Source: Asterias amurensis
Taxonomy: Eukaryota; Echinodermata; Asteroidea; Forcipulatida; Asteriidae
Assembly (NCBI RefSeq): GCF_032118995.1
Contig: NC_092662.1
Location: forward strand, 17,311,701-17,375,700
Length of the DNA stretch: 64,000 nt
Direction: 5' to 3'
Under the pieces are notes generated by a model that saw only the letters and a program-made list of their open reading frames with translations, made no database searches and was not told where the DNA came from. This document shows, one piece after another, positions 50,501 through 62,708 of this stretch (its first letter is position 1; each line of letters opens with the position of its first letter). Made by a program: the position numbers and the translations under genes.

Positions 50501-52279
50501 ATTATTGTTATATCACGACAGGAATTAATTAAGTAAATGCAAGTAGACTTAATGCTTACCTGTCAGTAGATCGGCGTCTTGTCTTCCATAACCAAACTCA
50601 ACCTCGAGGTACTTGGGTATAAAGACACCATATCCAAAGAGAATGAAGTAGAAGCTGCTCTGTGATAAACACGTCACTGAGCAGTACGGATTCTTCAGAG
50701 TGTTCAACAAGGCCCGGAAAAACTCTGTGAAATTTGAGACAAAGGATAGAGTTTCTGAAAGCAAGTTATTATTTGGAGTTGTTAAAAAAATTGATTGAAA
50801 AAACAGTAAACAGTTTGCAACAGATAGTTTTATGTTCTTCTATAAACGACCTACCTTTTGCGGTCAGGTACCCTTCCTCGCTCGACACTTTGATATTCAC
50901 TTCCTTCCCACTCACTATATCATACTCCCCATGACTCGATGATGGCATCTGCCGTGGAAAGAACAGAAACAACGTCGAGAAGATGAAGAAGACTATCCCG
51001 ACCACCAAGTAACCAAGCCACCACGCCCCAATCCATTCCGAGTCCTCCGGGCTGAGAGCGAGTACGGAGCCGTGTTCCATGCCGTAAAAATCCACCCAGA
51101 CACCGATGACAGCAGCAGCAAGCATGACTCCAGCAACGGGCCCGAGGCCCAAGACAGCATTGACAATGCCTGGCAATGAGTAAACATATCAACAAAACTT
51201 TCATTTTCTTTAGGGTGTTGGTTAGGTAGCCTACTAATAGCTCTAATTTGACCTCGCCCTGGGGTTCGTTCTTTATGTAATTGGGGAGTTGGAATGTGAA
51301 GGCGTGGTGTGCATAATAAGCATGGGGATGGCAGCTTTTTGAAACATTCAGTATTTCAGTTTTAAAAACAAATTGCGAAAAATAATTGTCATTTCATCAG
51401 ACGTCAAGAAGCCATGAAAACTCGTAAGACAATTTTCTTTTTTTTCTTTTCTTTTTTCTCAAATCTTCGGCCACAGAAGATTATACGCCTAACACAAAGT
51501 ATCTGTGGTGGTCAATTCCCTTGCTAATTTTTCTCTCTCTTCAAATATACTTTTTATCTGGACCAACTATGAGGCTTCTCGACAACCAGCTTACCGATAT
51601 AAAGCGATGTGGTTCCTGGTGTAGTGCAGTCAGAGATGTAAGCGATCCCTATGGGGTACACGAGCATCACACACATGCCTTGCAATGCGGACCCTAAAAC
51701 AAAGATGTAATAAGCCGCGCTAGTAGATGATATCCCGTGAGATACGCCATCACCACAATCCTGAGAATGTCCTGAACAAGTCAGCACCGCCGAGCTAAGA
51801 GTCCCATCTGTTTGGTTTTCCAACCCGGCATGACTTGGAGGTGTATACGGACCCTGAATAAATTGTGGCAGACTCTGAACTGCCATCGCCACACCGCTAA
51901 TCATCCCACAGATCCCCATCAGTCTAGGGTGGTTGCTGCCAGATCGACTGCCAGCGTACATCGCAAAAAGCAGGCCCACGATTCCGCCAATGCAGTACCC
52001 GGTCTGCATGCTGCCGAGCTCCGTCAGGGTGAACTGGAAGCGGGCTTCGATTGAGGTGATCGAGCCGGTGATGATGCCGACATTTAGGCCGTCACAGGCA
52101 ACGAAGAGGCACATGACCAGGAGGAACACACCTGGCCTTGCGAAGCGTTGGAGGCACGATGGCCTCCACCAGAAGTACCCGCATTTGGTATCTACATCTT
52201 TCTCTATGGTATATACAACCACTGATGGTGAACCAACATCTTTGATACCTCGGTCCTCATTAGAATGTGCAACATCCAT
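47582..52279 (-). CDS. Organic anion transporter, SLCO/OATP family (8 exons, 698 aa)
   Basis: Multi-pass plasma-membrane carrier for organic anions such as steroid conjugates. Exons: 52279-51595, 51169-50855, 50754-50560, 50248-50047, 49153-49012, 48625-48435, 48193-48132, 47886-47582; all phases join. Exon 1 holds the start (MDVAHSNEDRG), TM1 (VFLLVMCLFVACDGLNVGII) and the next membrane segments. Exon 2 has the OATP signature DSEWIGAWWLGYLVVG. Exon 5 encodes the extracellular Kazal-like Cys cluster (CNVNCSCSLSVYAPVCNE, then ACHAGCAQ). Exon 8 has IVPSGLIFGSLIDSSC and the last membrane segment, ending in an acidic cytoplasmic tail. About 12 membrane spans and 698 aa are normal for the family. 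The subfamily cannot be assigned by eye. A 5' UTR exon may lie upstream, since an acceptor-like CTGCAG precedes the ATG. Confidence 0.92.
49189..49538. repeat. Foldback built around a tRNA-like SINE
   Basis: Arms of about 120 bp (ATAGATGTTAAATTTGCATC, then CACCGATGTGTG) face each other at 49189-49311 and 49412-49538, with a tRNA-like unit between them. In the transporter intron 49154-50046. Confidence 0.7.
49312..49388 (-). mobile_element. tRNA-like SINE head, minus copy
   Basis: The minus strand has an A-box-like TAGTCTAGTTGGTAAGACA and a perfect B box GGTTCGAATCCC with a paired T arm. It is embedded in a repeated context that recurs at 49597 and about 19939, so this is a SINE or tRNA pseudogene, not a working tRNA gene. 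Confidence 0.6.
49597..49673 (+). mobile_element. tRNA-like SINE head, plus copy
   Basis: Same 77 nt unit as 49312-49388 in the opposite direction, followed by the CCTGTGATATTTTTT tail and CAGTGCTAACACACATCGG, as in the other copy. Confidence 0.6.
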
Positions 52280-52814
52280 TCTATCTGCAGCGACCTGATA
52301 AAAATATCCAAAGTTATTATTGTTGCGGTAACACCATGTGTGTCTACTTGCCAGGGTAGAGTTTGTTCTTTAGAGAATTGTCTTGCTAACCGCCGAGTAG
52401 ATTTTTCTGATTTTTCAGGAGACTCAAATCCCATCGGGCTTTACATAAAATTAGGTGAATGTCCACGAAAAAGTGCCACACACAGCGACTGAAATGCCAA
52501 TCGCTATAAGATTAAATCAAGGGTCACACGGGTCGGGGTAAAGCAATACTTCATTCAGGTCATGAGCACTCATGCCTAAGAAATAATAGAATCATACCTC
52601 GTGAATAGGTCCAAGGTTCTGATTTTAAACCCTAGACAATCATTGTAAGTTCTGCTTTAAAGTTGAGCACAAATGTAGGACGATAACAATTGCGCGAATA
52701 GTGAAGTGGTATACAATGGCTCACACTTTGTTCGCACTGTATCATACATCATACACACGACTGAACTTGAGATCATGTGGGTCACATTCCGGTTAAATGT
52801 AGTTGGTTGGTTAA

Positions 52815-53184
52815 AGGAATACGTTGCCTTGGATCGGACGAGTTGGTCTATAAAAAGCGTTTGTAACCGTTTTTTTTTTAATAAAATGCATATGGTTGGA
52901 AAGATGTTTTAAAAGTAGAATACAATGATTCACACAAGTTTGCCTCGAAATTGCGTGGTTTTCCTTATACTGTGCGAACTAACACGGTCGGCCATTTATG
53001 GCCCATAAATGGCCGACCGTGTTAGTCGACGAGGTAAGAGGAAAACCGTACAATTTCGAGGCATGTTTGTGTGGATCATTGTATTCTGCTTTTACAACAT
53101 CTTTCTAATCATATGCATTTTATAAAAACCGGTTACACACGCTTTTCAAAGACCAACTCGACCGATCCAAGGCAACGTGTTCCT
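52815..53184. mobile_element. TTAA-flanked foldback, second AGGAACACG family copy, 370 bp
   Basis: Same family as 24000-24382 (left end AGGAATACGTTGCC, right end GGCAACGTGTTCCT), flanked by TTAA at 52811-52814 and 53185-53188. Inserted in unique intergenic DNA. Confidence 0.8.
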
Positions 53185-53211
53185 TTAAAGCATCTCTACC
53201 TCCATGGTTAA

Positions 53212-53900
53212 AGGCACTGGATAGCCTACTATCGGTAATTACTCAAAGTAATTGTTAGCATAAAATCTTACTTGGTAAAGAGCAATGGAGAGCTGTTGAT
53301 AGTATAACACATTGTGAGAAACGGCTCACTCTGAAGTAACGTAGTTTTTTAGAAAGGGGTAATTTCTCACTCAAATAATAAAATGCTTCAGCTGAAGCCT
53401 CTTACTATGCAGCAAAGCACACAATGAAACAAGGGTGTTTTTTTCTTTTCAATTCAATTCAATTCAATGAACATTTATTTTCATGTCGACAATAACAGTT
53501 TAAGCATACGCTAGAAAACAAATATCGATGAATATAATAATGAAGGACGGATGCAATGTTTAGAATTTGAAGATAATAACTACAAAAATTAACGTCATAG
53601 TCAACATGCAGGGAAAAAGTTTAAGCTTAATGCTTTTGTATATTTCCCTGAGACAGACGAGGACTTGGACGACTAGGACAAAAAACACAAGCAAAACAGA
53701 ACAAAGAAAAAAAACAACAACAATGACACAGACCATTCTAATCAATAAAAATAACTATCGACACCACAGTAAAAATAGTTATCGACACCACTTGTATCAT
53801 TCTCTTGCAACTTCGACGACCAATTGAGCCCAAATTTTCACAGGTTTGGTATCAAGTGAGAATACTGGTCTTTGACAATTCTTAAACGTGTCCAGTGCCT
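53212..53900. mobile_element. TTAA-flanked foldback (AGGCACTGGA ends), 689 bp
   Basis: Ends AGGCACTGGA / TCCAGTGCCT with TTAA at 53208-53211 and 53901-53904. The middle (about 53450-53820) is unrelated AT/CA-rich DNA starting with ATTCA repeats and may be a further insertion. Confidence 0.65.
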
Positions 53901-55132
53901 TTAATCTACAGTAATCAACTCAGAATGTTATATTTTGTGTCCCATTTAAGTTTAACATCATGGTATGATGATTGGGAGTTAGTCCACTGCTGTCCGTCCA
54001 AGCATTAAACATCGCATAGGCGCTGATGTTATTAAACAACTCGTTGGAGTTTGAAAGTTGGTGTTGACTACTTGGCATTGTCATTTTAAAGCACTAATAG
54101 CAATGCATGTTCAGAGCAGAAAACCAAGCACTTGAAGATATAGCTAGCTGATATACAAATATTGACTGCTTCGAGTGTAGTGGTTAAAACTACAACTGGT
54201 AGAGGTATGGGTAGTTTTAACCACAGCACGAGTAAAAACAGTCAATAATGTGTTTTCCGACACCCCAAATATAATATACCAGTACGTCTAGGTACAAAGA
54301 AGCTAATGTTGCTATGGGGATAGTACACTGGTTGCTATTGGGATAGTACACTGGTTGCTATGGTTGAAATGGGTAAAGTAGTACATTGTTCATGTGAGTG
54401 TTTATATAGCGCGTCACAAGGCGCCTACAAATAAGACATGTGATGCAGTACTAACCAATCAAAAGGCAGAATCTTGTAAAGGGAAGTTATAAATTAAACT
54501 ATCAACCATGCGTGGTCATCAATCAAATTATTATATCATTCAAGAAAACTCTTTCATAAACAAGTATGCTTGCAATAGAGATTTTTATTGACTTCATTTC
54601 AAACTATCTTACTTCTGTTACAACAAAGTCTTAAAAGCTGAAAATACATTTATAAATACCACAAAAAAGTAAAAACTATGTTAAGATGGAGAAATCTTTT
54701 CCCTTTTTATGTAGGGTAGGCAGTTGATAGTTGGGCCTACAGTCCCCAATCCCCCACTATGTTCCACTTTATGTTCATTCAACACCAAAAATGTTTGGAA
54801 TTGGTTAAGATTGGTATGCCTAGCCCAGTGATAAGTGGCCCGTAAGTCCTCAATCCTCCGCAATGAGACATCTTCCAGAAGAGGATTTGGGAGGGGTCAG
54901 AGGTCACCAAAAGTTTGGTGTTATTCCTACTACAATATTATTTGTCAGGGTATAATTCATGTTTTGTTCTCATTCAGTACAAATTGGTTTCAATTCCTGA
55001 TCAAGCCCCCCACATGATCAGTTCAATTGAAGATTGTTGGGGTCGTTGGGCTCTTGGCATTGTCCACAGTCTCACCCAGAAGTTTTGAAACTGTGGGCGA
55101 TATATACACAGATCAACCCTCGCACTTGGTTG

Positions 55133-58042
55133 TTATAATGGTCCAAAATCATCTCTCTGTAGATTAAAAAAATAAGAAAGGAGATAACTTTTATAATTTC
55201 AAACAGCATTTTCATTTTCAGGAGTTGGCCCAGTATAAACAAATAACTAGTTAATATTTTGCAATAATGCATCAATGTACTTTACATTAGTGTCCTGATC
55301 ATTTGGCCAATAACATTCCGTTAATCTTTCTCAGCACCTTGGGGAGCACACAGCCCTGGGCTACCGTGGCACTCCAGTTGCTTTCTCATACACAATATTA
55401 ACATTCTCTAGACATTTCTTACCATCTCGTTGTACGTTGTAACATGTTGGCGAATCTTGGAAGTGTCTGTCCATGTCACAAAGTCCTCCAAATTCCTGTA
55501 CGGCAGGTTAAAACAAAAAGCAAAACTTAGTTAGAATACTTTCAGCAAAATTATTAAAGATGGTGTCTTTCATAATTCTTTCACCGCTAACAGCTACAGA
55601 TGACAGTATTGATTTACTCACTTGTTAACTAAGAACGCAGGATCTAACACAAGCTCTGGTCCAACTCGTATATCTGAATCAGGCAGTTAAAGACTCTTCA
55701 ACGACACAGATGATTTTCAACTGAAGAGAAGTGAGTGTTACTTTTATACAAATAAAGCAAAAACATTTAATTACAAAAATGTGGCCCTTTGGGTTGATGG
55801 AAATTGAAGTCACATGGGAAAAAGTTTACAGTTTGTGTCTTTCCCATTGTGTTTATTTTTACACCGATTATGTCTTGTGTACCAAGGCTTTTAGTATTTT
55901 TTGTGTGTTTTGCCTTGAAACCTAAAACAAGGAATAATTCTCAAGAAAAATATCAGTGTTGAAGGGAGGGTACACCTCTGGTTATTACTAAAAAATTAAT
56001 GACAATACTCGGTAAGAAGTTTGCAGCCGTTAATAACAGAATATCATAATGAATATGCATTTTGAGAAACAATTCCCGTCCCAGGAAAGTGGTTAAGATA
56101 GGATTTCAAACATATCAATCTGAGTTGTACTCCAATTACAAATTATTCACGCTTTATATTAATTTACCAAATTGTATACGACCCCTGGGGTCGATCTCAC
56201 AAAGAGTCCTAACTTAGGACTAGTCCTAGGAGATATACAAATTGCATGGATAGTCCTAACTCGAGATGAGACTAGTCCTAACTCTTTGTGAAATCCACCC
56301 TGACCTGTATGCTTCGTTTTTGGAAGGGCAAGGGCACCAAGACATTTTCTCCTTGAGGGCACCCTATTGTAAATTTCTATGTAAGCATTTCAAGGGCACC
56401 AAGGCAATGACGAGAGGGCATTGAGGTAATTGCCTTCATTGCCTCTGTGAAGTATCAAAATGCATATGTCACAAGTATGTCACAAGTAAATACGATTTAC
56501 TTAAAGGATACGTCCTTGCTCAATGAATCTAACAGCATTGGCCACAGACTCCGCCATATTGAGTCTCACCATGACAACAGGGAGTCTTCTTCTACAAAAC
56601 GCTGATGCATTTACTTTGGAACAAAGCTCCAGACTTCGTTTTGTAGGGATCAGACCCATCATGTATCTGCAAGTAAAACAAGATCAATAATGAAAGATTG
56701 TATAAGATGCTGTAGTGCTAAAATTAATTTTTAAGCACATGAAAGGAAAATGTCACTTTAAACCATCATCTATAATGAAAGATACAGTAAATTAAAGATC
56801 AACATTCACTATTAGTCCTCACTTTTAAATCTTATTCAGGCTTGAGTAAGCACAAGACTCTTTGTATAAATAAAATATAAAAAATCAGATTCTTTCCTAA
56901 ATCGTTCAATACCTCATTGGTGCGTAAGGATGACTTGGAAAAGAAAAGAGAGAAAAAACCTCCAAAATGAGAAAATATGTTTTATGACAAAATATTTTTC
57001 ATTCTTGAACTTGTTTACTTTGAGTGTTGACTCTGTTTTGCAAAAGTTTTCTGAAGTACGTAAAATAAAAAAAACAAAATGTATGATTTAGCATTAATAT
57101 TATGAACATTACTTACAGTTTTTCGATGAGCTGTGATGTGCATTGTGTTCGGAAAGGGTCCTTAGGGTCCAACTGCTTTATCTTATTTGCCAATGTCCGT
57201 ACATGACGACTGAGTTTATTATACCTAGGTATAGATAAAAAGAAAAACAAAATTTGGGGAAAAGTCTGTCATGTTTCCGTTGGATTTCAATAAAAAACCA
57301 TATCATACATGAGAGTTGAGACAGCATCAATGTCACACTCACACTCACAGAAACATGTGGAGTTTTTATTCATTCATAGATAAAAGATTTTGACAGCTTT
57401 ATTTTGAATTGTTTTGTTGTCATGTTGTTGCCCAGCTGTACTGTTTAAATAATGTTCCTTATCCGCACAAATGTTATTGTAACTTTTTGACTTTGCTTTG
57501 TCTTTTTTTTTTTCATTAATATTCCTCCAGAGTCCATGCCATGGTTCATTCAATTCAAAAAGGGGAAACACTGACTGACACAAGTGACAGTGCTGGTGTG
57601 GTGGGAGACCTCAGTCACTAGTCATCGTTTGCCAACCGGTTACCCTCAAAAATCAAAATAAATAGGTACAGCTATATAGATGAAAACAATAATTAAACAA
57701 ACACCTTAAACTGTAAAATTGAAACTGAAGTTCTTCAATGTGGTCCTACTTCCTTCGTCGTCAAAAATTCAACAAACTTTACTGGGCCCGTATACTACTA
57801 TAGCCTCATTTGTGTGGCCAATGCTATCACAGTATCACTATCAGCTAGCCTTGCAAGTGGGGCAAGGCCCGTACTAAAAAAACATTCGACATCATAATTG
57901 TTGCTTACTTTGTGTAGTCTTCTCTTTTCTGAATATGGTATTTTCTCATCACTTTCACCTCGTGCAAGTTGTTGTCGACTTCCCATGATATAAAGTCGAC
58001 TTTCTTCAACAATTTTTGTTCGTGAAACTTGAGTTTTCTCAT
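55133..58042 (-). CDS. IMP3: IMP3, U3 small nucleolar ribonucleoprotein protein (6 exons, 181 aa)
   Basis: Part of the SSU processome; helps U3 snoRNA pair with pre-rRNA for early 18S cleavage in the nucleolus. Exons: 58042-57909, 57224-57117, 56666-56512, 55673-55622, 55495-55423, 55156-55133; phases agree and total 181 codons plus stop. The start [20 protein letters not shown] and the segments [42 protein letters not shown] and [15 protein letters not shown] match IMP3 along its whole length (human 184 aa). The S4-type RNA-binding fold covers about residues 108-170. The last exon is only 24 nt (RDDFGPL). The donor after exon 3 is a weak C|GTATCC, but it gives the expected FIEQGHIRVGP. Isolated gene with its own introns; a likely poly(A) signal lies near 54584. 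Confidence 0.94.
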
Positions 58043-59534
58043 GTTGATCTTGTTGCAGCATGCATTTCACGTGTAATAGCATTGAAAAAACTGTATCTCA
58101 CCAGTTTTTCTGGTGGAATTGGCTTGAACACGTCTGGGACCCGTACCAAAACGCTCATTTCTATACAGCGCCCTCTCTTGCTGTTAATTATTCAACCCCA
58201 AAACCCTTGTGGTTTATGTTAATATTCAGTACAATTTTAATGCCATTTTTGCCTGCCGTCTCCAGCCCGGGTTGAAAATGCAGATATTATTATTTCGTCC
58301 TCACTCGCTGTCAACCGAGCTACTAAAAAAAAATCCGTATAAATATTGTTTAACATTGAAATGATGTGTAAAAATGTTCCTCCATGTATAGTGGTTGTCA
58401 AGGGCGTGGCGAGTTTGTGAGATCGGATGTTGGCCTACCTTCAAGAAATACTGCAAATCTTAATCATCCAATGTCAAGAATATGCATGAAGTAGACAAGT
58501 GCTAGAACGGCGGTCTGAAAATAGCAAAAAAAAAAAAAAAAAAAAAAAAAAGTTGTGTCGTCGGTGGGCCACATGCGCACATTGACTGCGCGATCTTCAG
58601 TGGGATCGAAATCACCACACCGTAGGCTCGTGTTCATTCAAATCACTCAATCCCAATCAGAAAAGAATTAAGAATGAGTCCTTGAGCAAAAGAAAAGGAA
58701 GTCACTTTTGTTAACGACCTATGAGCAGTAGAAACTTGAGGTTAATGAATCCAGGTTAAGTTTTGTTGCCGCTTTGGGTGATTTCGGCGTTGCTTCGTCA
58801 CTCTGAACACACAACTTTTCGCTTTCTTAAAAGTGTTTTAATCCTGAAAAGCGCTGTAGGTATAACATTGGCATACAATATATGTCACGATTAGGGGCCT
58901 ATTTGATTTGTTTGTAAACTTATAATTGTAAAAAATTGCAGTAAAGATATCGTCAGCATAATTATTTCAGATGGTTATCGCAAAGTGATGCAGTCTCGGT
59001 TTGGTCATTATATCAGAGTTTTTGATCTGCTCTCAAAGGTAGTGCAGTCGTTGAAGGAAAGTTGCCACAAGTTCACTTAGTTATCGATATTGCATTATAG
59101 GGCCTATGCCTATATTATTATAACCCCACTTAGCCGAATAAGTATATGGTTCATTGTGGCGCCACATAGTTCCGGATTAACAGCGTGTTTTTTGTAACCT
59201 TGGGTTAAGCTATGGAGCATTGTGACATACTTTTTTGTATTCCTAGGAAGCTGGAATGTTGGTGGTGGGTAGTGGGATAGTGTGTGTTTAACCCTTCTCT
59301 GGTTTTACTCAGGCTCAAAGAGTCCAGCCAAAATTATGACCGTGTACGTTGTAATGTGTGAGGTTCATTTTTAGAGACCTTCACAAATAAGTTTGACAGA
59401 CAATCGACGTATTGACGTTATTGATAATTAGAACATAGGTATTGTAATTATGTTTTACCTTTACACATAAAAACAAATCTCGGTCAGAATTTGTGACCCG
59501 GATTATTGAGGGTTAGGTTTGGGGTGAGGGCCGA

Positions 59535-59568
59535 CCCCCCCCCCCCCCACCCCCCCCCCCCCCCCCCC
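59535..59568. repeat. Poly(C) run interrupted by one A
   Basis: Over 30 C residues with a single A, directly upstream of the truncated foldback at 59612. Assembly length here is unreliable. Confidence 0.9.
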
Positions 59569-59611
59569 GTGTGAGGCTGACCCAGGAAGTAGTTAAAAGA
59601 AGAAATCTTAA

Positions 59612-59799
59612 AGGAACACGTTGCCTTGGATCGGTCGAGTTGGTCTTTGAAAAGCGTTTGTTATAAAATGTATATAGGTAGAAAGATGCTGTAAAAGTAG
59701 AATACAATGATCCACCAAACATGCCTCGAAATTGTACGGTTTTCCTTTTACCTCGTCGACTAACACGGTCGGCCATTTATGGAAGTCAATTTTTTGACT
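59612..59799. mobile_element. Truncated AGGAACACG foldback, one arm
   Basis: Starts after TTAA (59608) with AGGAACACGTTGCCTTGG and runs to GGCCATTTATGG, then a short AAGTCAATTTTTTGACTT palindrome. The matching outer right arm is missing. Poly(C) DNA lies just upstream. Confidence 0.65.
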
Positions 59800-61216
59800 T
59801 AAAACAAAGCTTAAAACTTTAGCTTAAAACAAACCAAAAAATATAATTTTGTTCATCCGTTAATAGTTTATATCACTAAAATAAACGCCCCCCGTGGCAA
59901 GATTCTCTAGTCACCGTGTCCTTGGTAATCAACTAAAATCATAAGAAAACATTAAACAAAAACGACTTTAGAAATAGCCTTCGATAAACACATTCTGCTT
60001 AGGGTTGAAATTTCAGGCCAATTTCTATTTTTGTTTTCATTTATACCATTATTTGTCTGGTCCTTTTGGTTGATAAGCAGTTTTAAAACAGCTAACTCAA
60101 AATACAAAATATTGTTTTCATTTTAAGAACAAAATAAAAATTTACAACTTTGTGATTAATTTGTACTTGTCAAAAATAATTTCTTCAAGTGTGCGAGTAA
60201 TCAGTAACAATTTATTTTTTATCAACTGAACTTTTGGTTGGTGTAATTCTTCAAAGATTACATAATGTTTATAGAGGTATCATGTATTTAGTTCTCTTCG
60301 TATGGTCAGTGTAAACTTTGCCAAAATCTAAGACATTCTTCTGAGTTCTCCATCCTCATTCTCGTAACCCCTGCAAGGGTCAAACATTAACAGGTTATTC
60401 AAGTCATGGCGAGTGATTTTGTAAGCATTGTCCGGAGTGGGGCGTACTATTCAGTGTAAACGGGCACACAATCACGCCGAAAGAACGGGGACATTCCACG
60501 GGTCCTGGCCCTGGCTTCATCACCCGGTAACAATGGGGTGAAAAGACAGGACCACTCGGCCGGAGGGAAGGCTCAATTCGCGCTTCCAAGTTAGATGTGT
60601 TCGGTGTTTTGTTTCTTTCCCAGAAATTCAAATTACTCAATCGATTTGAAACAATATCAAGGGCTTTTTGTTTTATAATCGGAAGTTAAATGATATTCAT
60701 TTAAATGAACAATTTAATATACTCAATTTTGAAATAACATCAAGTGCTTTTTATTTTTACAACCAGGAGTTGAGAACGTATTTATATTAATGTTTAATTG
60801 TAGGCAGGGAGAAACAATTTTAAAAGCCATCTTTACACTTTAATTTCCTTGAAATAAAAATGCGGTGCCAAAAAATCGTCTTCGTAATTTCCACTATAAT
60901 TGTCGGTCCTTGTATATTTATGGAGAAGTTAAGTTACTTTTCTCGACACTTTTTTTAAGAATAACCTATCGGTAATTTAGCCTCTGTATTCAAGTATTGT
61001 GTGCTGTGTCCATTAATCAGATTGCGATACTTTTTCTACACCAAATGTTTCCTTAAAGATGATAGGTTTGTTTGTAAAACTATATAACTTGATTTAATTA
61101 AATTGACTGATTCAATTTGCCCCTCCGAATCACTTTCTAATCCTAAAACCCCCTCTTCGCAAATGAGAAGAATAAGACGCCAACAAATTTAACTATGAAA
61201 GACTCTAGGGGTGCGC

Positions 61217-61224
61217 TTACGTAA
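61217..61224 (+). promoter_or_regulatory. TTACGTAA palindrome (bZIP-type site) upstream of the secreted-protein gene
   Basis: A perfect TTACGTAA, the consensus of C/EBP and PAR-bZIP factors, lies 17 bp before the TATA element. Its position suits a proximal promoter element; function is inferred. Confidence 0.4.
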
Positions 61225-61239
61225 CTCACTTCAGAAGGG

Positions 61240-61249
61240 GATAAAAAGA
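61240..61249 (+). promoter_or_regulatory. TATA-like box (GATAAAAAGA) of the secreted-protein gene
   Basis: GATAAAAAGA in a G-rich context predicts transcription start near 61270, giving a 5'UTR of about 110 nt before the ATG at 61380. Confidence 0.5.
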
Positions 61250-61379
61250 GTATGAGCCGTTTGGGAGGGGCTTTAGTGAGAGTACCTAGATCTGGATATC
61301 ACTTATCGGCAGAGTGAGTACAGTCTTCAGTTTGGTGCTAAGACGGTTTTTGCTGGTTCATCACCGTCTGTCCGCCGTC

Positions 61380-61466
61380 ATGGAGTCCAGGTTACTCGGC
61401 GTTGCCTCCGTGGCTGTCTGCCTCTTATGTTTAGCAACACCGTACTTCGCCAAACCACTAACTCAG
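61380..61466 (+). CDS. First coding exon of a secreted protein (signal peptide), gene continues right
   Basis: The ATG at 61380 (purine at -3, G at +4) opens MESRLLGVASVAVCLLCLAT, then PYFAKPLTQ, a strong signal peptide with likely cleavage after PYFA. The exon ends in phase 0 at CAG|GTAAAC (61467). A TATA element sits about 140 bp upstream of the ATG. An ATG at 61314 in the same frame lies in a less typical context and would put charged residues before the hydrophobic core, so I chose 61380. The family is unknown. The rest of the protein is either the candidate exon at 63786 or beyond the window. Confidence 0.55.
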
Positions 61467-62138
61467 GTAAACAATCCTTTATATTCAGAGCCAGATTTGA
61501 AAAGTTCTTGATGATTTTCCTTTTTTTTTTTTTTTTTTTTTTTAATGTACAGCATGGATGTCGTTAATAATGGGGCGAGGTGGCGCTCTTAAACTAATTT
61601 GTTGCATAAATGGGACACCCATACATGTTATGTAAAGTCCACAAACTGCATTAGCAAGTTGTTCAATATTTCGAGATGTTTTTGGCCAATTTGCTACAAT
61701 TTGTAAATAAGTTTGTGTTTTAGATCGCTTCATTTGGCGCTACCATGAGAAATTCCCATACGCTGACCACACCGGATTCACCACACCCCGTCCTAGATCG
61801 AAAATTAAATCGATGACGCCTAACCGCACTCTACTGTGATTGGCCAATTGGCTGCACGTGGCAGTTTATGAATGAACAAAAACGCCCTTCCAGATTTCTT
61901 GTTTTAAGAAGTTTGATTTTCAAAACTGACCGCATAATTGTTCTGCATTTTGTCCAATGCAAAATTACTTTGGTCGGCCTGTTTAAAAAAGCAATAACGA
62001 TCATCTTTATTCTTGAGCAAAAACGTGTTATATTTTACAAACATTTTAAAGTTGGGTCTTAACTTTGTAAAAAATGAAACGCCCATTTCCATTTCGGCTA
62101 AAATAATGTTTACTTTTGCTAAAACGCCTGTGCACGTC

Positions 62139-62321
62139 GGATAACTTTCCGTATGGCGCCACCACTTTTTCACTCGATATGAAATAATGATATAGTATTT
62201 AATTTACCTCAATTAAATATCCCTTTTTGTGATATGAAATAATAATCAGTATTTAATTAACCTCAATAAATTATCCCTTTTTGTGAGTGAAAAAGTGGTT
62301 GCGCCATACAGAAAGTTATCC
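62139..62321. mobile_element. Foldback with GGATAACTTTCCGTATGGCG ends, copy 1
   Basis: Left GGATAACTTTCCGTATGGCG and right GCGCCATACAGAAAGTTATCC pair, extended through CCACTTTTTCACT. An internal unit (ATATGAAATAAT) is duplicated. Confidence 0.7.
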
Positions 62322-62575
62322 ATAGGCTTTAATTTCTGTAGTGTAGATTCCAAGTAGGATTTGAAACTTTGAATGTGGTGGTAACAGAGAGAGGTTTCGG
62401 TAACACCATGATAATTATCTCTTCCCAAACGAGATAATCACACATTAGTGTTATTGCAAGCTTCTCTTAGCCCTATAGTTGTAGAGTTCAGGAATAGATT
62501 TTTCAAATTGTTGATTTCTTAGGAAATAATAATATCCGATCTGACTGCCACTATTTCTTTCAAGGCAAAAACAAC

Positions 62576-62708
62576 GGAAAAGTTTGCGTATGGCGCCACC
62601 ACTTTTTCATTCGATATGAAATAATATAGTATCTAATTTACCTCAATGAGATATCCCTTTTTGTAAAAAAAGGTTGGAAAAGTGGTGGCGCCATACGGAA
62701 AGTTATCC
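62576..62708. mobile_element. Foldback of the same family, copy 2
   Basis: GTATGGCGCCACCACTTTTT at the left pairs with AAAAGTGGTGGCGCCATACG at the right, ending GAAAGTTATCC. A more diverged relative lies at about 63600-63722. Confidence 0.7.

Larger units (their letters stand above)
52280..55132. other. Intergenic between the transporter and IMP3: foldback elements
   Basis: Mostly two TTAA-flanked foldbacks (52815-53184 and 53212-53900) and a short tandem repeat near 54305-54362 (TAGTACACTGGTTGCTAT units). IMP3 3'UTR occupies the right end, with minus-strand AATAAA at 54584-54589. Confidence 0.5.
58043..61239. other. Intergenic upstream of IMP3: no gene seen
   Basis: Contains a poly(A) run (58526-58554), a poly(C) run broken by one A (59535-59568), and one arm of the AGGAACACG foldback family (59612-59799). 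No splice-supported exon was found on either strand. Confidence 0.45.

Noticed and set aside
52204..52492. Additional upstream exon of the transporter
   Set aside because: Frames here lack homology; the ATG at 52279 gives a normal OATP N-terminus. At most a 5'UTR junction lies just upstream.
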